Below, piece by piece: positions 37,050 to 47,771 of a stretch of DNA of 64,000 nucleotides (the stretch's first letter is position 1; every line of letters begins with the position of its first letter). Made by a program: the position numbers and the translations under genes. The stretch covers positions 4,278,001-4,342,000 of the forward strand of contig NC_007777.1 of NCBI RefSeq assembly GCF_000013345.1, read 5' to 3'. Source of the stretch: Frankia casuarinae (GTDB lineage Bacteria > Actinomycetota > Actinomycetes > Frankiales > Frankiaceae). The notes under the pieces are model-generated. The model did no database searches. It saw only the letters and a list, made by a program, of their open reading frames with translations, and had not been told where the DNA came from.

Positions 37050-38056
37050 GGACGGAGCCGGTACTCCGGGCCCGGCTCCCGACTCATCAGATCCTTGACG
37101 GCCTCCATCGGGGGAAGACCCTCATAGAGGACCCGTTCGACCTGGCGGGTGATCGGCATGGCGACGCCCAGGTCATCGGCCATGGCGAGCAGGGGGCGGC
37201 AGGAGCGCACCCCCTCGGCGACCTGCTGCTGTTCGGCCTCCACCTGCGCGAGCGTGAGGCCACGCCCGAGTTTCTCGCCGAAGGTGCGGTTGCGCGAGAG
37301 CGGGGAGCCGCAGGTCGCCACGAGATCCCCCAGTCCCGCCAGTCCCGCGAATGTCATCGGATCGGCACCCAGCGCGACCCCGAGTCGGAGGGTCTCGGCC
37401 AGGCCGCGCGTCATCAACGAGGCGAGGCTGTTGGTGCCGAAGCCCATTCCCTCCAGCATGCCGGCAGCCAGTGCGATGACGTTCTTGATCGCTCCGCCCA
37501 GCTCGCAGCCGATCACGTCGGTGTTGGTGTAGGGGCGGAAATAGGGCGTCCAGCACGCCGCCTGGACGGCCTCCGCCGTGCTCGTCGAGGTACTGGCGAC
37601 CACAGTCGCCGCCGGCTGCTCGGCGGCGATCTCGGGCGCCAGATTCGGACCGCTCACCACCGCGATCCGGTCCGGCGACACGCCTGTGACCTGCGTGATG
37701 ACCTCGCTCATCCGCAACTGGCTGCCCACCTCCACCCCCTTCATCAGGCTGACGTAGACGGCGTCGGGCCCAATCAGGGGCGCCCATCCGGCGAGGACGG
37801 AGCGCAGCGCCTGAGACGGTACGGCCAGCACCACGAACTCCGCGCCGGCCAGCGCCTCCCCCGCGTCGGACATCGCGCGCACCCGGTCCGGCAGCTGGAT
37901 CGCCGGCAGATAGCGCGGATTGACCTGGCGGGTGTTGACCGCCCGGACGATCTCAGGGTCACGGGCGACCAGGTTGACCCGTGCTCCGGCATCCGCGAGG
38001 ACCTTCGCGAACACACTTCCCCAGGACCCGGCCGTAAGCACCGCGGCCCGTCTCAC
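37046..38056 (-). CDS. gpsA: Glycerol-3-phosphate dehydrogenase [NAD(P)+]
   Basis: 336 residues. GpsA reduces dihydroxyacetone phosphate to sn-glycerol-3-phosphate for phospholipids. Clear family motifs: [33 protein letters not shown], the catalytic Lys in [16 protein letters not shown], and [20 protein letters not shown]. The NAD(P) loop at the N-terminus reads TAGSWGS rather than the usual GAGSWGT, replacing the first Gly by Thr. The GTG at 38056 is the natural start. The gene converges with murA and is divergent from cofC. Confidence 0.94.
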   Translation of the reverse strand: MRRAAVLTAGSWGSVFAKVLADAGARVNLVARDPEIVRAVNTRQVNPRYLPAIQLPDRVRAMSDAGEALAGAEFVVLAVPSQALRSVLAGWAPLIGPDAVYVSLMKGVEVGSQLRMSEVITQVTGVSPDRIAVVSGPNLAPEIAAEQPAATVVASTSTSTAEAVQAACWTPYFRPYTNTDVIGCELGGAIKNVIALAAGMLEGMGFGTNSLASLMTRGLAETLRLGVALGADPMTFAGLAGLGDLVATCGSPLSRNRTFGEKLGRGLTLAQVEAEQQQVAEGVRSCRPLLAMADDLGVAMPITRQVERVLYEGLPPMEAVKDLMSREPGPEYRLRP

Positions 38057-38385
38057 CTGGTTCCCCAGGAAACGTCCGGCCGAGCGGGGGGAGTGATCGC
38101 GACCCCGACGATGGGTACGAGGAAGGCGCCACCGATCGAGGCGTTTTCTACCTTGTGGCGGGAATCGACAATAATTGTGCCCTCCGGATGGATCGCGTGC
38201 CTGGTATCGACGCCCGGCCGGCTGGACACCTCGCATCGCGCCGCGTCCGCCGCGTCCTCACTCTGACCGTAGACGCCGATCTGGCGGGTACCACGCAGGA
38301 TGCGCCGCATGCCGGGGACGCGCCACGGCTCCGGCGTTCAGCCCGCGCACGCAGGACCCGGCGCACCGCGGGGTCGGCATGGCCT
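38057..38385. other. Divergent intergenic region between gpsA and cofC
   Basis: 329 bases without a supported gene. An AT-rich spot around 38150-38180, including the small palindrome ACAATAATTGT, is the likeliest promoter area. No clear -10/-35 pair stands out on either strand. Confidence 0.45.
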
Positions 38386-39264
38386 ATGGTCGCCTTCGTG
38401 TGGCTCCCACGAAACGGAGTGTCCTGGACGGTCGTGCTGCCGCTGAAGAACCTCACCCGGGCGAAGACCCGGCTGGACCGCCCCGACCGGAGCCGGCTGG
38501 CCCTTGCGATGGCCTTGGACACGGTGATGGCGGTACTTGAGTCCGAGACCGATCTGGTCGGCGCCGTGATGATCGTAACGAACGATCGGACGGCCGACCA
38601 CGCCCTGTCGACTCTCCTCAATTCCCACTATATTGGCGCAGATCAACCGAATCTTTCCCCGGCTGCGAGGAGTGCTCGGCTCGTCGTGATTCCGGACGAA
38701 CCCGACCGAGGTCTCAATCCCGCTCTGGTGCACGGCGCCGCGCTGGCCTCGGCCCGCTGGCCCACCCGTGCGGTGGCTGCCCTCTCCGCCGACCTTCCCG
38801 CGCTGCGCCCCCCCGAGCTGCATCAGGCGCTGTCCGAGGCGAGCCAGCACCGTCGAGCGGTTCTCGCCGACGCGACCGGAACGGGAACCGTTCTGCTGAC
38901 CGCGTCGGCCGGCGCCACCCTGCAGCCCGCATTCGGACCACACAGTCACGCCACGCACCGTCGCTCCGGAGCGGTGGATCTGACGGGAACCCTCGGTGGC
39001 TCGGTACCGGGACTGCGACGTGACGTCGACACGCTGGCGGATCTGGCGCAGGCCCGGGACCTGGGGGTAGGCCGGGCCACCAGGGCGGCGCTGACCGCCG
39101 GGTATCACTCCCCGCTCGTGGCGGAGGACTCCGGCGGATCCGGCGGCGAATCGGGCACCTCGGCGGAGTCAGGGCTGTCCGTACCACCGGGGATCGTAGG
39201 CGGAACCCAGCGCCGGATCGTGAGCGACGCGAGCGGACCAGGTCGGGCGAAGAAGTATCCCTGA
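38386..39264 (+). CDS. cofC: 2-phospho-L-lactate (or phosphoenolpyruvate) guanylyltransferase, coenzyme F420 synthesis
   Basis: 292 residues. CofC (FbiD) activates the three-carbon precursor of F420. The nucleotidyltransferase motifs WTVVLPLKNLTRAKTRL, VVIPDEPDRGLNPAL, AALSADLPALRPPEL and GTVLLTASAGATLQPAFGPHS are all present. Family similarity ends near residue 240; the remaining residues are Gly/Ser-rich and overlap, antisense, the last 160 bases of the GGDEF/EAL gene. ATG at 38386 or GTG at 38398 could be the start. Other F420 genes are not in the window. Confidence 0.92.
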   Translation: MVAFVWLPRNGVSWTVVLPLKNLTRAKTRLDRPDRSRLALAMALDTVMAVLESETDLVGAVMIVTNDRTADHALSTLLNSHYIGADQPNLSPAARSARLVVIPDEPDRGLNPALVHGAALASARWPTRAVAALSADLPALRPPELHQALSEASQHRRAVLADATGTGTVLLTASAGATLQPAFGPHSHATHRRSGAVDLTGTLGGSVPGLRRDVDTLADLAQARDLGVGRATRAALTAGYHSPLVAEDSGGSGGESGTSAESGLSVPPGIVGGTQRRIVSDASGPGRAKKYP

Positions 39265-41564
39265 CCCAGCTCGCAACCCAGCTCCTCGAGCTCGGCGATC
39301 TGTCCTTCCCGCTCGATGCCCTCGGCCACGACGACGGCACCGAGGGCGTGCGCGAGACTGATCATCGATCGACGCATCGTCGCCACCCGGTGTCCGTCCC
39401 TGGGCGGTGGTTCGAGCAGCGTCCGATCGAGCTTCACGACGTCCACCGGCAGTTGATGGAGGGCGGCCAATGTGCTGTGGCCGGCACCGACATCGTCGAG
39501 CGCGACCGCCACCCCCAGCGCACGAACCTCGTTCAACACCTCGCGTGCGCCGCGCAGATCGTCAATCCGGCTCGTTTCGGTGATCTCGACCACCAGCCTG
39601 CCCGGGTCGAACCGACTGGCCGCCAGCGCCTGGGCGACGCTGTCGAGCAGCGTGGTGTCGGCGATCCTGCTGGCTGAGACGTTCACGTGCAGCCGCAGTG
39701 CCGAGGCCGGGTACGCCACGGCGACCTCCGCGCAGGCCTGGGTGAGGACCATGTCGTCGAGGGCGCCGACGATGCCGCCGTCCTCCGCGGCCGCGACAAA
39801 GGTGCCCGGTGGCACCGGTCCACGCCCCGGCTCCGTCCATCGGGCGAGGGCCTCCAGGGCGACCGGACTGCGATCGCGCAGCCGCACGATGGGCTGGTAG
39901 TGCACGTCGAAGCCGGCCGACCGTCCTCCCCTGCGCAGGGCGGTGGCCAAGGCGTCGGCGAGGTGCGTGCCGGCGCTGGGCGGGCACAGTCCGGGCCGGT
40001 AGACCACCAGACGGTTCTTTCCCGTTCGTTTTGCCGTGTGGACGGCCGTGTCGGCCCGCCGGAGCAGCGCCTCGGTGGTCTCCTGGGTCCGGCACGCGAC
40101 GACCAGCCCCACACTCCCGCGGACCGGCCAGAGGTGACCGGCGGCCTGCGCCGGCTGGCGCAGCGCGGCCAGGACCCGTTCGGCGACGGTCTCGGGCAGT
40201 TCCCGCCCACCGTCCAACAGCACGGCGAACTCGTCGGAGCCGAGCCTCGCCACGGTGTCCGACGTGCCTACGCAGTGTCGTAGCCGTTGCCCGACCGCGC
40301 GCAGCAGATGATCACCTGCGGCGTGCCCGAGGCTGTCGTTGACGACCCGGAAGTCGTCGAGGTCGCAGTACAGGACGGCCACGTCACGGCCGTCGTGGCG
40401 GCTCGCGGCGAGGGCGTCGGTGAGCCGCTGGTGGAACAGGGTGCGGTTGGCCAGCTCGGTCAACGGGTCATGGGATGTCCAGTGCCGCACCTCGTGCTCG
40501 GCCTCGCCGACCCGGCTCGCCAACCGCTGACTCACCCGCAGGGTCGTCAGCTGCCGGACGAGGACGGTGAGGACGAGCGTCGCACCCCCGATAATCTCGA
40601 CCGGATCGAGAATGACTCCGCCGTGGGCCCGCCCCAGCAGAAGCGCCGCGACCACGGCCGCGGCGACATAGGGGACCGCCGGCCACAGCCATCCGAGCAG
40701 TTCGCCGTGAACGGGCCACCGGCGAGACCGGCGGCCGTCCTCCCAGCCGTTCTCCCGGCCGTCCCCCCGGCCGGCACGCGATGCCGCAAGGACGATCAAC
40801 AGGGCACCGGCGACCGAGCAGGAACCCGTCATCGTGGGATCCCTGCCGTCGAGCTGAACGATCCATACGCCGGCGACCGCGAGGCACACCAGTCCGGTTC
40901 CGGCGATCGCGACGGCGGGCAGGTCCACCGGTTGCCGGAAGCCTGCCACGTGCAGGAATGCGATGATCAATAGCAGCACGACGATCGGATGCGCAACCGC
41001 GAGGAGATGCTCCACCGGCTGCGGCGGGCGGGAGGAGTCCACTTCGTCGATCCCGGCGAGCACCCCGGACCAGGCGAGCAGGAACAGGGAGTTGCCGAGT
41101 ATGACCTCGTCGAACGCGGTGGCCGGACTGGCGCGCGGGTAGGCGGCGGCCACCCCCTCGCCGCCCGCCCCGGCGACGCGGGTGAGCCGCGAGGAACTCG
41201 GCGGCCAGCGGTGGGTGCCCCCGGCGAGGCCGGCCATCCCTGCCGGCGCCAGCACGCCCGCGCGCGGTCGTGATCGACGCGCCCGACCCGCGGGAACAGC
41301 CGCGAAGGCGGCGAGTGCGAGGACCGGCATGGCGAGTTGGCCGGCGTCGGTGAGATACCCGGCATCCGTCGCCGTCCGCCCTCCGACCGATGCCCCGTCC
41401 CAGCGGTGCAGCATCCATCCGGCCTGTCCAACCGTCCAGGTCGCCAGCGCGAAGGACAGCCACACCAACCAGCGGCCCCGTACTCGACCGAGACGGCGAC
41501 CGGCCCGGGCACAACTCAGTGTCGCGGTCAGGCCCGCGGCGATCGCGGCGGCGTCGACGAGCAT
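39105..41564 (-). CDS. Membrane GGDEF-EAL protein (c-di-GMP turnover)
   Basis: 819 residues. About eight hydrophobic segments occupy residues 1-345, a sensory membrane region without a named domain that I recognise. The GGDEF domain follows with [21 protein letters not shown] but the signature is GSDEF (RLGSDEF, about residue 441), a change at the second Gly that may lower cyclase activity. The EAL domain keeps [28 protein letters not shown] and VVAEGIE, so it is probably an active phosphodiesterase. ATG at 41564. It is divergent from ppk and its 3' end overlaps cofC. Confidence 0.92.
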   Translation of the reverse strand: MLVDAAAIAAGLTATLSCARAGRRLGRVRGRWLVWLSFALATWTVGQAGWMLHRWDGASVGGRTATDAGYLTDAGQLAMPVLALAAFAAVPAGRARRSRPRAGVLAPAGMAGLAGGTHRWPPSSSRLTRVAGAGGEGVAAAYPRASPATAFDEVILGNSLFLLAWSGVLAGIDEVDSSRPPQPVEHLLAVAHPIVVLLLIIAFLHVAGFRQPVDLPAVAIAGTGLVCLAVAGVWIVQLDGRDPTMTGSCSVAGALLIVLAASRAGRGDGRENGWEDGRRSRRWPVHGELLGWLWPAVPYVAAAVVAALLLGRAHGGVILDPVEIIGGATLVLTVLVRQLTTLRVSQRLASRVGEAEHEVRHWTSHDPLTELANRTLFHQRLTDALAASRHDGRDVAVLYCDLDDFRVVNDSLGHAAGDHLLRAVGQRLRHCVGTSDTVARLGSDEFAVLLDGGRELPETVAERVLAALRQPAQAAGHLWPVRGSVGLVVACRTQETTEALLRRADTAVHTAKRTGKNRLVVYRPGLCPPSAGTHLADALATALRRGGRSAGFDVHYQPIVRLRDRSPVALEALARWTEPGRGPVPPGTFVAAAEDGGIVGALDDMVLTQACAEVAVAYPASALRLHVNVSASRIADTTLLDSVAQALAASRFDPGRLVVEITETSRIDDLRGAREVLNEVRALGVAVALDDVGAGHSTLAALHQLPVDVVKLDRTLLEPPPRDGHRVATMRRSMISLAHALGAVVVAEGIEREGQIAELEELGCELGQGYFFARPGPLASLTIRRWVPPTIPGGTDSPDSAEVPDSPPDPPESSATSGE

Positions 41565-41878
41565 CCCTCGTCCCGCCCTCCTCCCCCTGTGCTGGCCGCC
41601 TGGGGCAGTCGGCCGCCTGGGGCAGAGGGATCCGACCGGACCACGGAAACGGCCCGCTACATCACGATAAGGTACAAACGAGCGCGACGGCGCTTCTCGG
41701 CACCGTAGCGCGTGATCGCTATATCACAAAGAGTAGGCGAATACTTCGCGTGCCGCGCGGTCTCTGCCAGTGTCCGGATCGGGGTCAGACCGGCGATGCG
41801 GGTCCCGCCCGGCCCCCGCTGCCAGAGATGCCACATCGATGCTGCCGAGTCCATCGGGGACTGGCACCATCTACAGGC
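41565..41878. other. Divergent intergenic region between the GGDEF/EAL gene and ppk
   Basis: 314 bases without a supported gene. An AT-richer zone (41655-41760) probably holds both promoters. It includes the small inverted repeat GTGAT-N6-ATCAC at 41712-41727. This resembles a Crp half-site pair but the spacing is two bases too wide for the usual Crp/GlxR site. Confidence 0.45.
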
Positions 41879-44080
41879 ATGAGCGAGCTGATGGCGACCC
41901 GTCCTGAACAGCCTCAGCGCAAGGCCCGCAGTGGCCTGCTCGAGCCCCTGGAGGCGCCGCGTCAGCCGGCGCCGTCCGACCTGCCCGCCGGCCGCTTCAT
42001 CAACCGGGAGGCGTCCTGGCTCGACTTCAACGCCCGGGTCCTCGCGCTCGCCGAGGACGTGTCCACGCCCCTGCTGGAGCGCGCGAAGTTCCTAGCGATC
42101 TTCGCCAGCAACCTGGACGAGTTCTACATGGTCCGGGTCGCGGGGCTGATGCGACGCGAGGCGACGGGACTGGCCGTCCGCTCCGCCGACGGGCTGACCG
42201 CCCGGGAACAACTCGATCTCATCAGCACGATGACGGCCGAGGTCACCCGGCGGCATTCGCGATGCTTCACCGACGAGGTGGGGCCGTCGCTGGCCCATGC
42301 CGGGATCAGCATCCGGTTCTGGCCCCAGCTGACCGAGACCCAGCGTGATCAGCTGCACCACTACTTCCACGAACAGATCTTCCCGGTGCTCACTCCCCTC
42401 GCCGTCGATCCGGCGCACCCCTTCCCCTACATCAGCGGGCTGTCGCTCAATCTGGCCGTCCAGGTCCGTGACCCGGGCGGGGAGGTCGACCGCTTCGCCC
42501 GGGTGAAGGTGCCCCAGAACGTTCCTCGGCTGGTCCCCGTAGCGGTGGAGCCTACCGACACGGCCGGTGTCCCGGGGGGTCTGGCCCCCCAGGCGAGCGC
42601 ATGCTTCGTCCCGCTGGAGGAAGTGATCGCTGCCCATCTCTCCCAGCTGTTCCCGGGCATGGAAGTGATCGACTCCCATCTGTTCCGGGTCACCCGCAAC
42701 GCCGACCTCGAAGTCGAGGAGGACGAGGCGGAGGATCTGCTCCAGGCTCTGGAGCGCGAGCTCGCCCGGCGCCGGTTCGGTCCCGCCGTCCGCCTGGAAG
42801 TGGACGCCGACATCGATGATGATCTGCTCACCCTGCTGATGCGGGAGCTGGAGATCACCGAGCGCGAGGTACATCGGGTCGCCGGCCTGCTCGACCTGTC
42901 GACCCTGTGGGCTCTCTACGACCTCGACCGCCCGGAGCTGAAAGATACGCCGCGGGTCCCAATCACACATCGGCGGCTGACGACCGATGACGGCGAGACA
43001 CCGGACTTCTTCAGCGTGCTCCGGGAGGGCGACATCCTCGTCCACCACCCGTACGACTCGTTCACCACGTCCGTTCAGCGGTTCATCGAGCAGGCGGCGG
43101 CCGATCCGCATGTTCTCGCCATCAAGCAGACGCTCTATCGCACGTCCGGGGACTCCCCCATCGTGGATGCCCTCATCGGCGCGGCCGAGGCGGGAAAGCA
43201 GGTCGTCGTCCTCGTCGAGATCAAGGCCCGGTTCGACGAGAGCGCCAACATCCGCTGGGCCCGCGAGCTGGAACGGGCCGGCTGCCACGTGGTCTACGGT
43301 CTCATCGGCCTGAAGACCCACTGCAAGACCTGCCTCGTGGTACGCCAGGAACGCGGCGGCCTGCGCCGCTACTGCCATGTGGGTACCGGCAACTACAACC
43401 CCAAGACCGCTCGGCTCTACGAGGACCTCGGGCTGCTGACCGCCGACCCGGGCGTGGGCGCGGATCTCACCGACCTGTTCAACGTCCTCACCGGCTACAG
43501 CCGACAGACGGAGTACCGCTCGCTGTTGGTCGCCCCGCAGCACATGCGGGACGGCATCCTGCAGCGGATCGAAGCCGAGGCCCAGGCTGCCCGGGGGGGC
43601 GGGGAGTCCGGGATCCGCATCAAGGTCAACAGCCTTGTCGACGAACAGGTGATCGACGCGCTGTATCACGCCTCCATCGCCGGGGTACCCGTGCACTGCC
43701 TGGTCCGCGGGATCTGCGCCCTACGTCCCGGAGTGCCGGGCCTGTCGGAGACGGTCCACGTGCGCTCGATCCTGGGGCGGTTCCTGGAGCACAGCCGGGT
43801 CCTCGAGTTCACCTCGTCTGGCGAGTTCTGGATCGGCAGCGCGGACATGATGCACCGCAATCTCGACCGCCGTATCGAGGCACTCGTGCGCGTCCCGCAC
43901 CCGGACCGGCGAGACACCCTGCGGCAGATGCTCGACCATGCGTTCTCCGACGAGGTGTCCGCCTGGGTGCTGCAGTCCGACGGCCGCTGGGAACGACGCA
44001 CGACCGGGCCGGACGACGTTCGCCTGTCGGACTACCAGCACGACCTGATGGCCGACGCCATGCGGCGCGGGCACCGGTAA
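41879..44080 (+). CDS. ppk: Polyphosphate kinase 1
   Basis: 733 residues. PPK1 makes polyphosphate from ATP. The N domain begins [17 protein letters not shown] and contains [19 protein letters not shown]; the kinase part has [31 protein letters not shown], the catalytic His region [14 protein letters not shown], and [19 protein letters not shown], with [14 protein letters not shown] near the end. All expected residues are visible. ATG at 41879. A Ppk next to cofC and a HU gene is a common actinobacterial order. Confidence 0.97.
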   Translation: MSELMATRPEQPQRKARSGLLEPLEAPRQPAPSDLPAGRFINREASWLDFNARVLALAEDVSTPLLERAKFLAIFASNLDEFYMVRVAGLMRREATGLAVRSADGLTAREQLDLISTMTAEVTRRHSRCFTDEVGPSLAHAGISIRFWPQLTETQRDQLHHYFHEQIFPVLTPLAVDPAHPFPYISGLSLNLAVQVRDPGGEVDRFARVKVPQNVPRLVPVAVEPTDTAGVPGGLAPQASACFVPLEEVIAAHLSQLFPGMEVIDSHLFRVTRNADLEVEEDEAEDLLQALERELARRRFGPAVRLEVDADIDDDLLTLLMRELEITEREVHRVAGLLDLSTLWALYDLDRPELKDTPRVPITHRRLTTDDGETPDFFSVLREGDILVHHPYDSFTTSVQRFIEQAAADPHVLAIKQTLYRTSGDSPIVDALIGAAEAGKQVVVLVEIKARFDESANIRWARELERAGCHVVYGLIGLKTHCKTCLVVRQERGGLRRYCHVGTGNYNPKTARLYEDLGLLTADPGVGADLTDLFNVLTGYSRQTEYRSLLVAPQHMRDGILQRIEAEAQAARGGGESGIRIKVNSLVDEQVIDALYHASIAGVPVHCLVRGICALRPGVPGLSETVHVRSILGRFLEHSRVLEFTSSGEFWIGSADMMHRNLDRRIEALVRVPHPDRRDTLRQMLDHAFSDEVSAWVLQSDGRWERRTTGPDDVRLSDYQHDLMADAMRRGHR

Positions 44081-44101
44081 GCCCGGCGCCCGCACCGATG
44101 G

Positions 44102-44386
44102 TCAGTCGTTGCTCGCCGAGACGCTCGACTTGAACTCGGAGCCGGGCCGGAACTTCGGCACGACCGAGGCAGCGACGTGCACGGGCTCACCCGTCGCCGG
44201 GTTACGACCTGTGCGGGCGGCCCGTTCCACCCGCTCGAACACGCCGAAGCCGGTGATGGTCACCTTCTCTCCGCTCGCGACGGCCTCCTGAATGGCGTCG
44301 AACACCGCGTCGACGGCCTTGGTGGCGTTCGACCGCCCGCCCTCGATCTGCTGGGCGATGCGGTCAACCAACTGGGACTTGTTCAC
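44102..44386 (-). CDS. hup: HU-family nucleoid protein
   Basis: 94 residues, the short HU form without a Lys-rich tail. It begins MNKSQLVDRIAQQIEGG and carries the DNA-binding signature GFGVFERVERAARTGRNPATGE, where the arm and its Pro are intact. HU bends and compacts DNA. It converges with ppk, with stops 21 bases apart. Confidence 0.96.
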   Translation of the reverse strand: MNKSQLVDRIAQQIEGGRSNATKAVDAVFDAIQEAVASGEKVTITGFGVFERVERAARTGRNPATGEPVHVAASVVPKFRPGSEFKSSVSASND

Positions 44387-44903
44387 AACAACCTCCGGAC
44401 GCCCCCCGCGGGCGCGGGGTGGGGAGCAGATCGGGCATCACACTGCGCTGCACCGTAGGCATCTCCACTGTCGAGGGCAATTCCCGTGAGCGTGTCGCGT
44501 CACACAAACCCGCACGTCAACGGGTTCGCTCCGGTGGGCGACGGGATGCGTAGGGTCCGGGCGACATAGCCCGTTCGGCAGATTAATTACGTTCAGTAGC
44601 GAGAATTGCCTTCTGGTTTGGGCGCAATGTCACCCTTTGGTAGCCGGATGCCCCCGACATCGCTGATGCCACTCCGATGGGTAGCTACCCGGAAGCCGGC
44701 CGCGACAGTCGCTTCATCCCCACAGAGATGGGGAACGCCCCCCCGGCGCACCCGCCACCCATCCCACCTTCCTGAATGTGAGATCCGACACGCACCACCG
44801 TGAACCCCCGACCGAGACCGGATCCGACTCCGTCCCCGCGGATGGTGCGGTGCTCGGGAACCGGCGCATCCGGACGCCGGTGGCCGGGTGACAGCCCCGG
44901 GCG
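44387..44903. other. Intergenic region between leuD and hup
   Basis: 517 bases without a supported gene. On the minus strand a TTGACG hexamer at 44515-44520 could be the -35 element of a hup promoter, although I see no good -10 at the right spacing. AACCCG-N8-CGGGTT (44507-44526) overlaps it. The stretch 44575-44620 is AT-rich for this genome. The rest is plain GC-rich spacer. Confidence 0.45.
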
Positions 44904-45491
44904 TTAGGCGGTGGTCGGCGACCAGGCGGGCCGACCGGCCTCGAAAGAGGTGATCATATCTTCGTGGCGAAGGGTCAGCCCGACGTCGTCGAGCCCCTCC
45001 ATCAACCGCCAGCGGGTGAAGTCGTCGAGGTCGAAGGTGGCCACCAGCCCCGCGCCCCGGACCTCGCGCGCGACGAGATCGACAGTGATCTCGATCGTGG
45101 GATCGGCCTCGACCGCGGACGTGAGTGCCTCGACCGTCTCAGCCGACAGCTGCACCGGCAACAGGCCGTTGCCGAGGGCGTTGCCGCGGAAGATGTCCGC
45201 GAACCGGGGCGAGAGCACGGCACGGAACCCGTAGTCCTGCAGCGCCCAGACGGCGTGCTCCCGCGAGGAACCGGTGCCGAAGTCCGAGCCGGCCAGTAGG
45301 ATCGACGCCGCGGCGTACGCTGGTTCGTTCAGCACGAAGCCGTCGTCGGCGCGCCACTGCGCGAACAGGCCGGCGCCAAATCCCGTCCGCTCGATCCGCT
45401 TGAGCCACTCACTTGGAATGATCTGATCGGTGTCGACGTCGCTGCGGCGCAGCGGCACCGCGCGCCCGGTGTGAATCGTGAACGCCTCCAT
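44904..45491 (-). CDS. leuD: 3-isopropylmalate dehydratase, small subunit
   Basis: 195 residues. With LeuC it isomerises 2- to 3-isopropylmalate, and can do the same for citramalate. The motifs GRAVPLRRSDVDTDQIIPSEW and LAGSDFGTGSSREHAVWAL are intact. ATG at 45491, 83 bases after leuC on the same strand, so the two are one operon. Confidence 0.97.
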   Translation of the reverse strand: MEAFTIHTGRAVPLRRSDVDTDQIIPSEWLKRIERTGFGAGLFAQWRADDGFVLNEPAYAAASILLAGSDFGTGSSREHAVWALQDYGFRAVLSPRFADIFRGNALGNGLLPVQLSAETVEALTSAVEADPTIEITVDLVAREVRGAGLVATFDLDDFTRWRLMEGLDDVGLTLRHEDMITSFEAGRPAWSPTTA

Positions 45492-45574
45492 CGCGGAAAC
45501 GCTCCCCTCTCAAAGAAGTCGTGGATGAACGACGGTCGCCGTCGTGCGTGGACCGACGATCCACGCCGGGCGCG

Positions 45575-46972
45575 CTACAGATCCGCCGGAGCGGTCAGCC
45601 GACCGGTCACGGCGGTGGCCGCGGCGACCGCGGGCGAGACGAGATGGGTGCGCCCACCCGGCCCCTGCCGGCCCTCGAAGTTGCGGTTCGACGTCGAGGC
45701 ACTGCGCTCGCCGGGCCGAAGCGTGTCGGGGTTCATGCCGAGGCACATCGAACAGCCGGCGCTGCGCCACTGCGCTCCCGCCGCTCGGAAGACCTCGTCG
45801 AGCCCCTCCGCCTCGGCCTGCGCCTTCACCGCCATGGAGCCGGGAACGATCAGGACCCGGACCCCCTCGCTCACCCGCCGGCCGCGCAGCACGTCGGCGG
45901 CGGCGCGCAGGTCACTCAGGCGCCCGTTGGTGCACGATCCGATGAACACCGTGTCGACGGTGACGTCGGACAACGGGGTGCCGGGGGTGAGGCCCATGTA
46001 GGTCAGCGCTCGTTCGACCGAGGCCCGCGCGGCCGCGTCCGGGTAGTCGGCGGGCGCGGGAACCAGCGATCCGAGCGGTGCGGCCTGGCCCGGGTTGGTT
46101 CCCCAGGTGACGTAGGGCGTGAGGCTCGCGGCATCGATCACGACCTCCCGGTCGAAGACCGCGTCGGAGTCGGAGGCGAGGGTGCGCCAGTAGGCCACCG
46201 CTTCCTCCCAGGCAGCACCGGTGGCGACACGCGGCCGCCCGGCGAGATACTCGAACGTGACGTCGTCGGGCGCAATCATCCCGGCGCGCGCGCCGGCCTC
46301 GATGGACATGTTGCAGACCGTCATCCGGCCCTCCATCGACAGGGCCCGGATCGCCGCACCGCGGTACTCGATGACGTGGCCGGCACCACCGCCGGTACCG
46401 ATCCGCGCAATGATCGCCAGGATGAGATCCTTCGCGCTGACCCCGACGGGCAGGTCGCCCGCCACGGTGATCGCCATCGTCTTCGGCCTGCGCTGCGGCA
46501 GCGTCTGGGTCGCGAGGACGTGCTCGACCTGGCTGGTGCCGATCCCGAAGGCCAGCGCCCCGAACGCGCCATGGGTGGAGGTGTGGCTGTCACCGCAGAC
46601 GATCGTCATGCCGGGCTGGGACAGCCCGAGCTGGGGGCCGACGACGTGCACGATGCCCTGGCCCGGGTCGTTCATCGGGTACAGCCGCACGCCGAACTCG
46701 GCGCAGTTCTTCCGCAGCGCCTCCACCTGGGCCGCCGAGATCGGATCGGCGATCGGCGCCAGCGTGTCGGTGGTGGGGACGTTGTGATCCTCGGTAGCGA
46801 GGGTCAGCTCCGGACGCCGCACGGGCCGCCCGGCCAGCCGCAGGGCCTCGAACGCCTGCGGCGAGGTGACCTCGTGAACCAGGTGCAGATCGATGTACAG
46901 CAGATCCGGTTCACCGTCGGCGCGCCGCACCACGTGGGCGTCCCAGACCTTTTCCGCAAGTGTGCGCCCCAT
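45575..46972 (-). CDS. leuC: 3-isopropylmalate dehydratase, large subunit
   Basis: 465 residues. It holds the 4Fe-4S cluster: Cys in [14 protein letters not shown] and the pair in [42 protein letters not shown] and [10 protein letters not shown] are further landmarks. ATG at 46972 ([15 protein letters not shown]); a TTG two codons before is in frame. The upstream gap of 91 bases to the divergent regulator holds a perfect 7-bp inverted repeat, the likely operator. Confidence 0.97.
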   Translation of the reverse strand: MGRTLAEKVWDAHVVRRADGEPDLLYIDLHLVHEVTSPQAFEALRLAGRPVRRPELTLATEDHNVPTTDTLAPIADPISAAQVEALRKNCAEFGVRLYPMNDPGQGIVHVVGPQLGLSQPGMTIVCGDSHTSTHGAFGALAFGIGTSQVEHVLATQTLPQRRPKTMAITVAGDLPVGVSAKDLILAIIARIGTGGGAGHVIEYRGAAIRALSMEGRMTVCNMSIEAGARAGMIAPDDVTFEYLAGRPRVATGAAWEEAVAYWRTLASDSDAVFDREVVIDAASLTPYVTWGTNPGQAAPLGSLVPAPADYPDAAARASVERALTYMGLTPGTPLSDVTVDTVFIGSCTNGRLSDLRAAADVLRGRRVSEGVRVLIVPGSMAVKAQAEAEGLDEVFRAAGAQWRSAGCSMCLGMNPDTLRPGERSASTSNRNFEGRQGPGGRTHLVSPAVAAATAVTGRLTAPADL

Positions 46973-47018
46973 GGGCAACCCATTCTCCCCTCTTCTGGCG
47001 TGGTGATGAGTTTCCCTC

Positions 47019-47048
47019 TCCCACAGCTTGTTGTCTCATGATGTGGGA
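47019..47048. promoter_or_regulatory. Inverted repeat in the leuC/regulator divergent promoter
   Basis: TCCCACA, a 16-base spacer, then TGTGGGA. It lies in the 91-base gap between leuC (start 46972, minus) and the IclR-type regulator (start 47064, plus). IclR-family proteins of the NdgR type bind just such divergent regions and control both leuCD and themselves, so this is the best operator candidate in the window. Confidence 0.5.
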
Positions 47049-47063
47049 TGACAGTATCAATGT

Positions 47064-47771
47064 GTGAAACAGCTTAGCGGAGTCGGAGTCCTGGACAAAG
47101 CAGCCCTCGTGCTGACCGCCGTCGAGGCGGGACCGGCGTCACTGGCTGATCTGGTGGCCCGAACCGGGCTCACCCGCGCGACGGCGCATCGGCTGGCACA
47201 GGCTCTCGAGGTCCACCGCCTGCTCGGCCGGACCGCCGACGGCCGCTTCGTCTCCGGGCCGCGGCTCGCCGCGGGGACCCCGACCCCCTTGCCGTGGGAC
47301 CTGCTGGATCGGGCCGGCCGGGTTCTCGCCGAGCTTCGTGAGGTGACCGGAGAAAGTGCCCAGCTCTATGTGCGGCGCGGGGCCCTGCGCCACTGCGTCG
47401 CCGCCTCCGAACGCGCCAGCGGCCTGCGCGACACCGTGCCCGTCGGCGCCGCACTCCCGATGACCGCGGGGTCCGGTGCTCAGGTCCTCCTCGCCTTCGC
47501 GGCGCATCCCGAGCCGGAACTGCTCGCCGGAGCCCTGTTCGACGAAGCTGTCCTCCGCCGGGTGCGCGATCGTGGCTGGGCGGAGAGCATCGGGGAACGC
47601 GAGAGGGGGTTGGCGTCCGTGTCCGCCCCGGTGCACGATGGCACGGGAACGGTGATCGCGGCAGTGTCCCTGTCGGGACCGGTGGAGCGGCTCACCCGGT
47701 CGCCGGGGCGCCGGCACCGCGCGGCGGTCCTCGCCGCGGCGGCCCGGCTCTCGACACCGGCCGTCGGCTGA
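47064..47771 (+). CDS. IclR-family regulator, NdgR/LtbR type
   Basis: 235 residues. The winged helix-turn-helix is at residues 6-70 (VGVLDKAALVLTAVEAGPAS, TGLTRATAHRLAQALEVHRLL) and the effector domain follows (SAQLYVRRGALRHCVAASE, TVPVGAALPMTAGSGAQVLLAF, ISVSGP-like AAVSLSGPVERL). Homologues divergent from leuCD regulate leucine and other amino-acid genes and are called NdgR or LtbR. GTG at 47064; no clear ribosome binding site, so leaderless translation is possible. Confidence 0.92.
   Translation: MKQLSGVGVLDKAALVLTAVEAGPASLADLVARTGLTRATAHRLAQALEVHRLLGRTADGRFVSGPRLAAGTPTPLPWDLLDRAGRVLAELREVTGESAQLYVRRGALRHCVAASERASGLRDTVPVGAALPMTAGSGAQVLLAFAAHPEPELLAGALFDEAVLRRVRDRGWAESIGERERGLASVSAPVHDGTGTVIAAVSLSGPVERLTRSPGRRHRAAVLAAAARLSTPAVG

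Noticed and set aside
41712-41727. Crp-type site before ppk
   Set aside because: The GTGA/TCAC halves are separated by 8 bases instead of 6, and the arms are short enough to occur by chance.
42092-43696. Long open frame antisense to ppk
   Set aside because: It mirrors a codon-biased high-GC gene; its composition is not protein-like and ppk is a clear full-length gene there.
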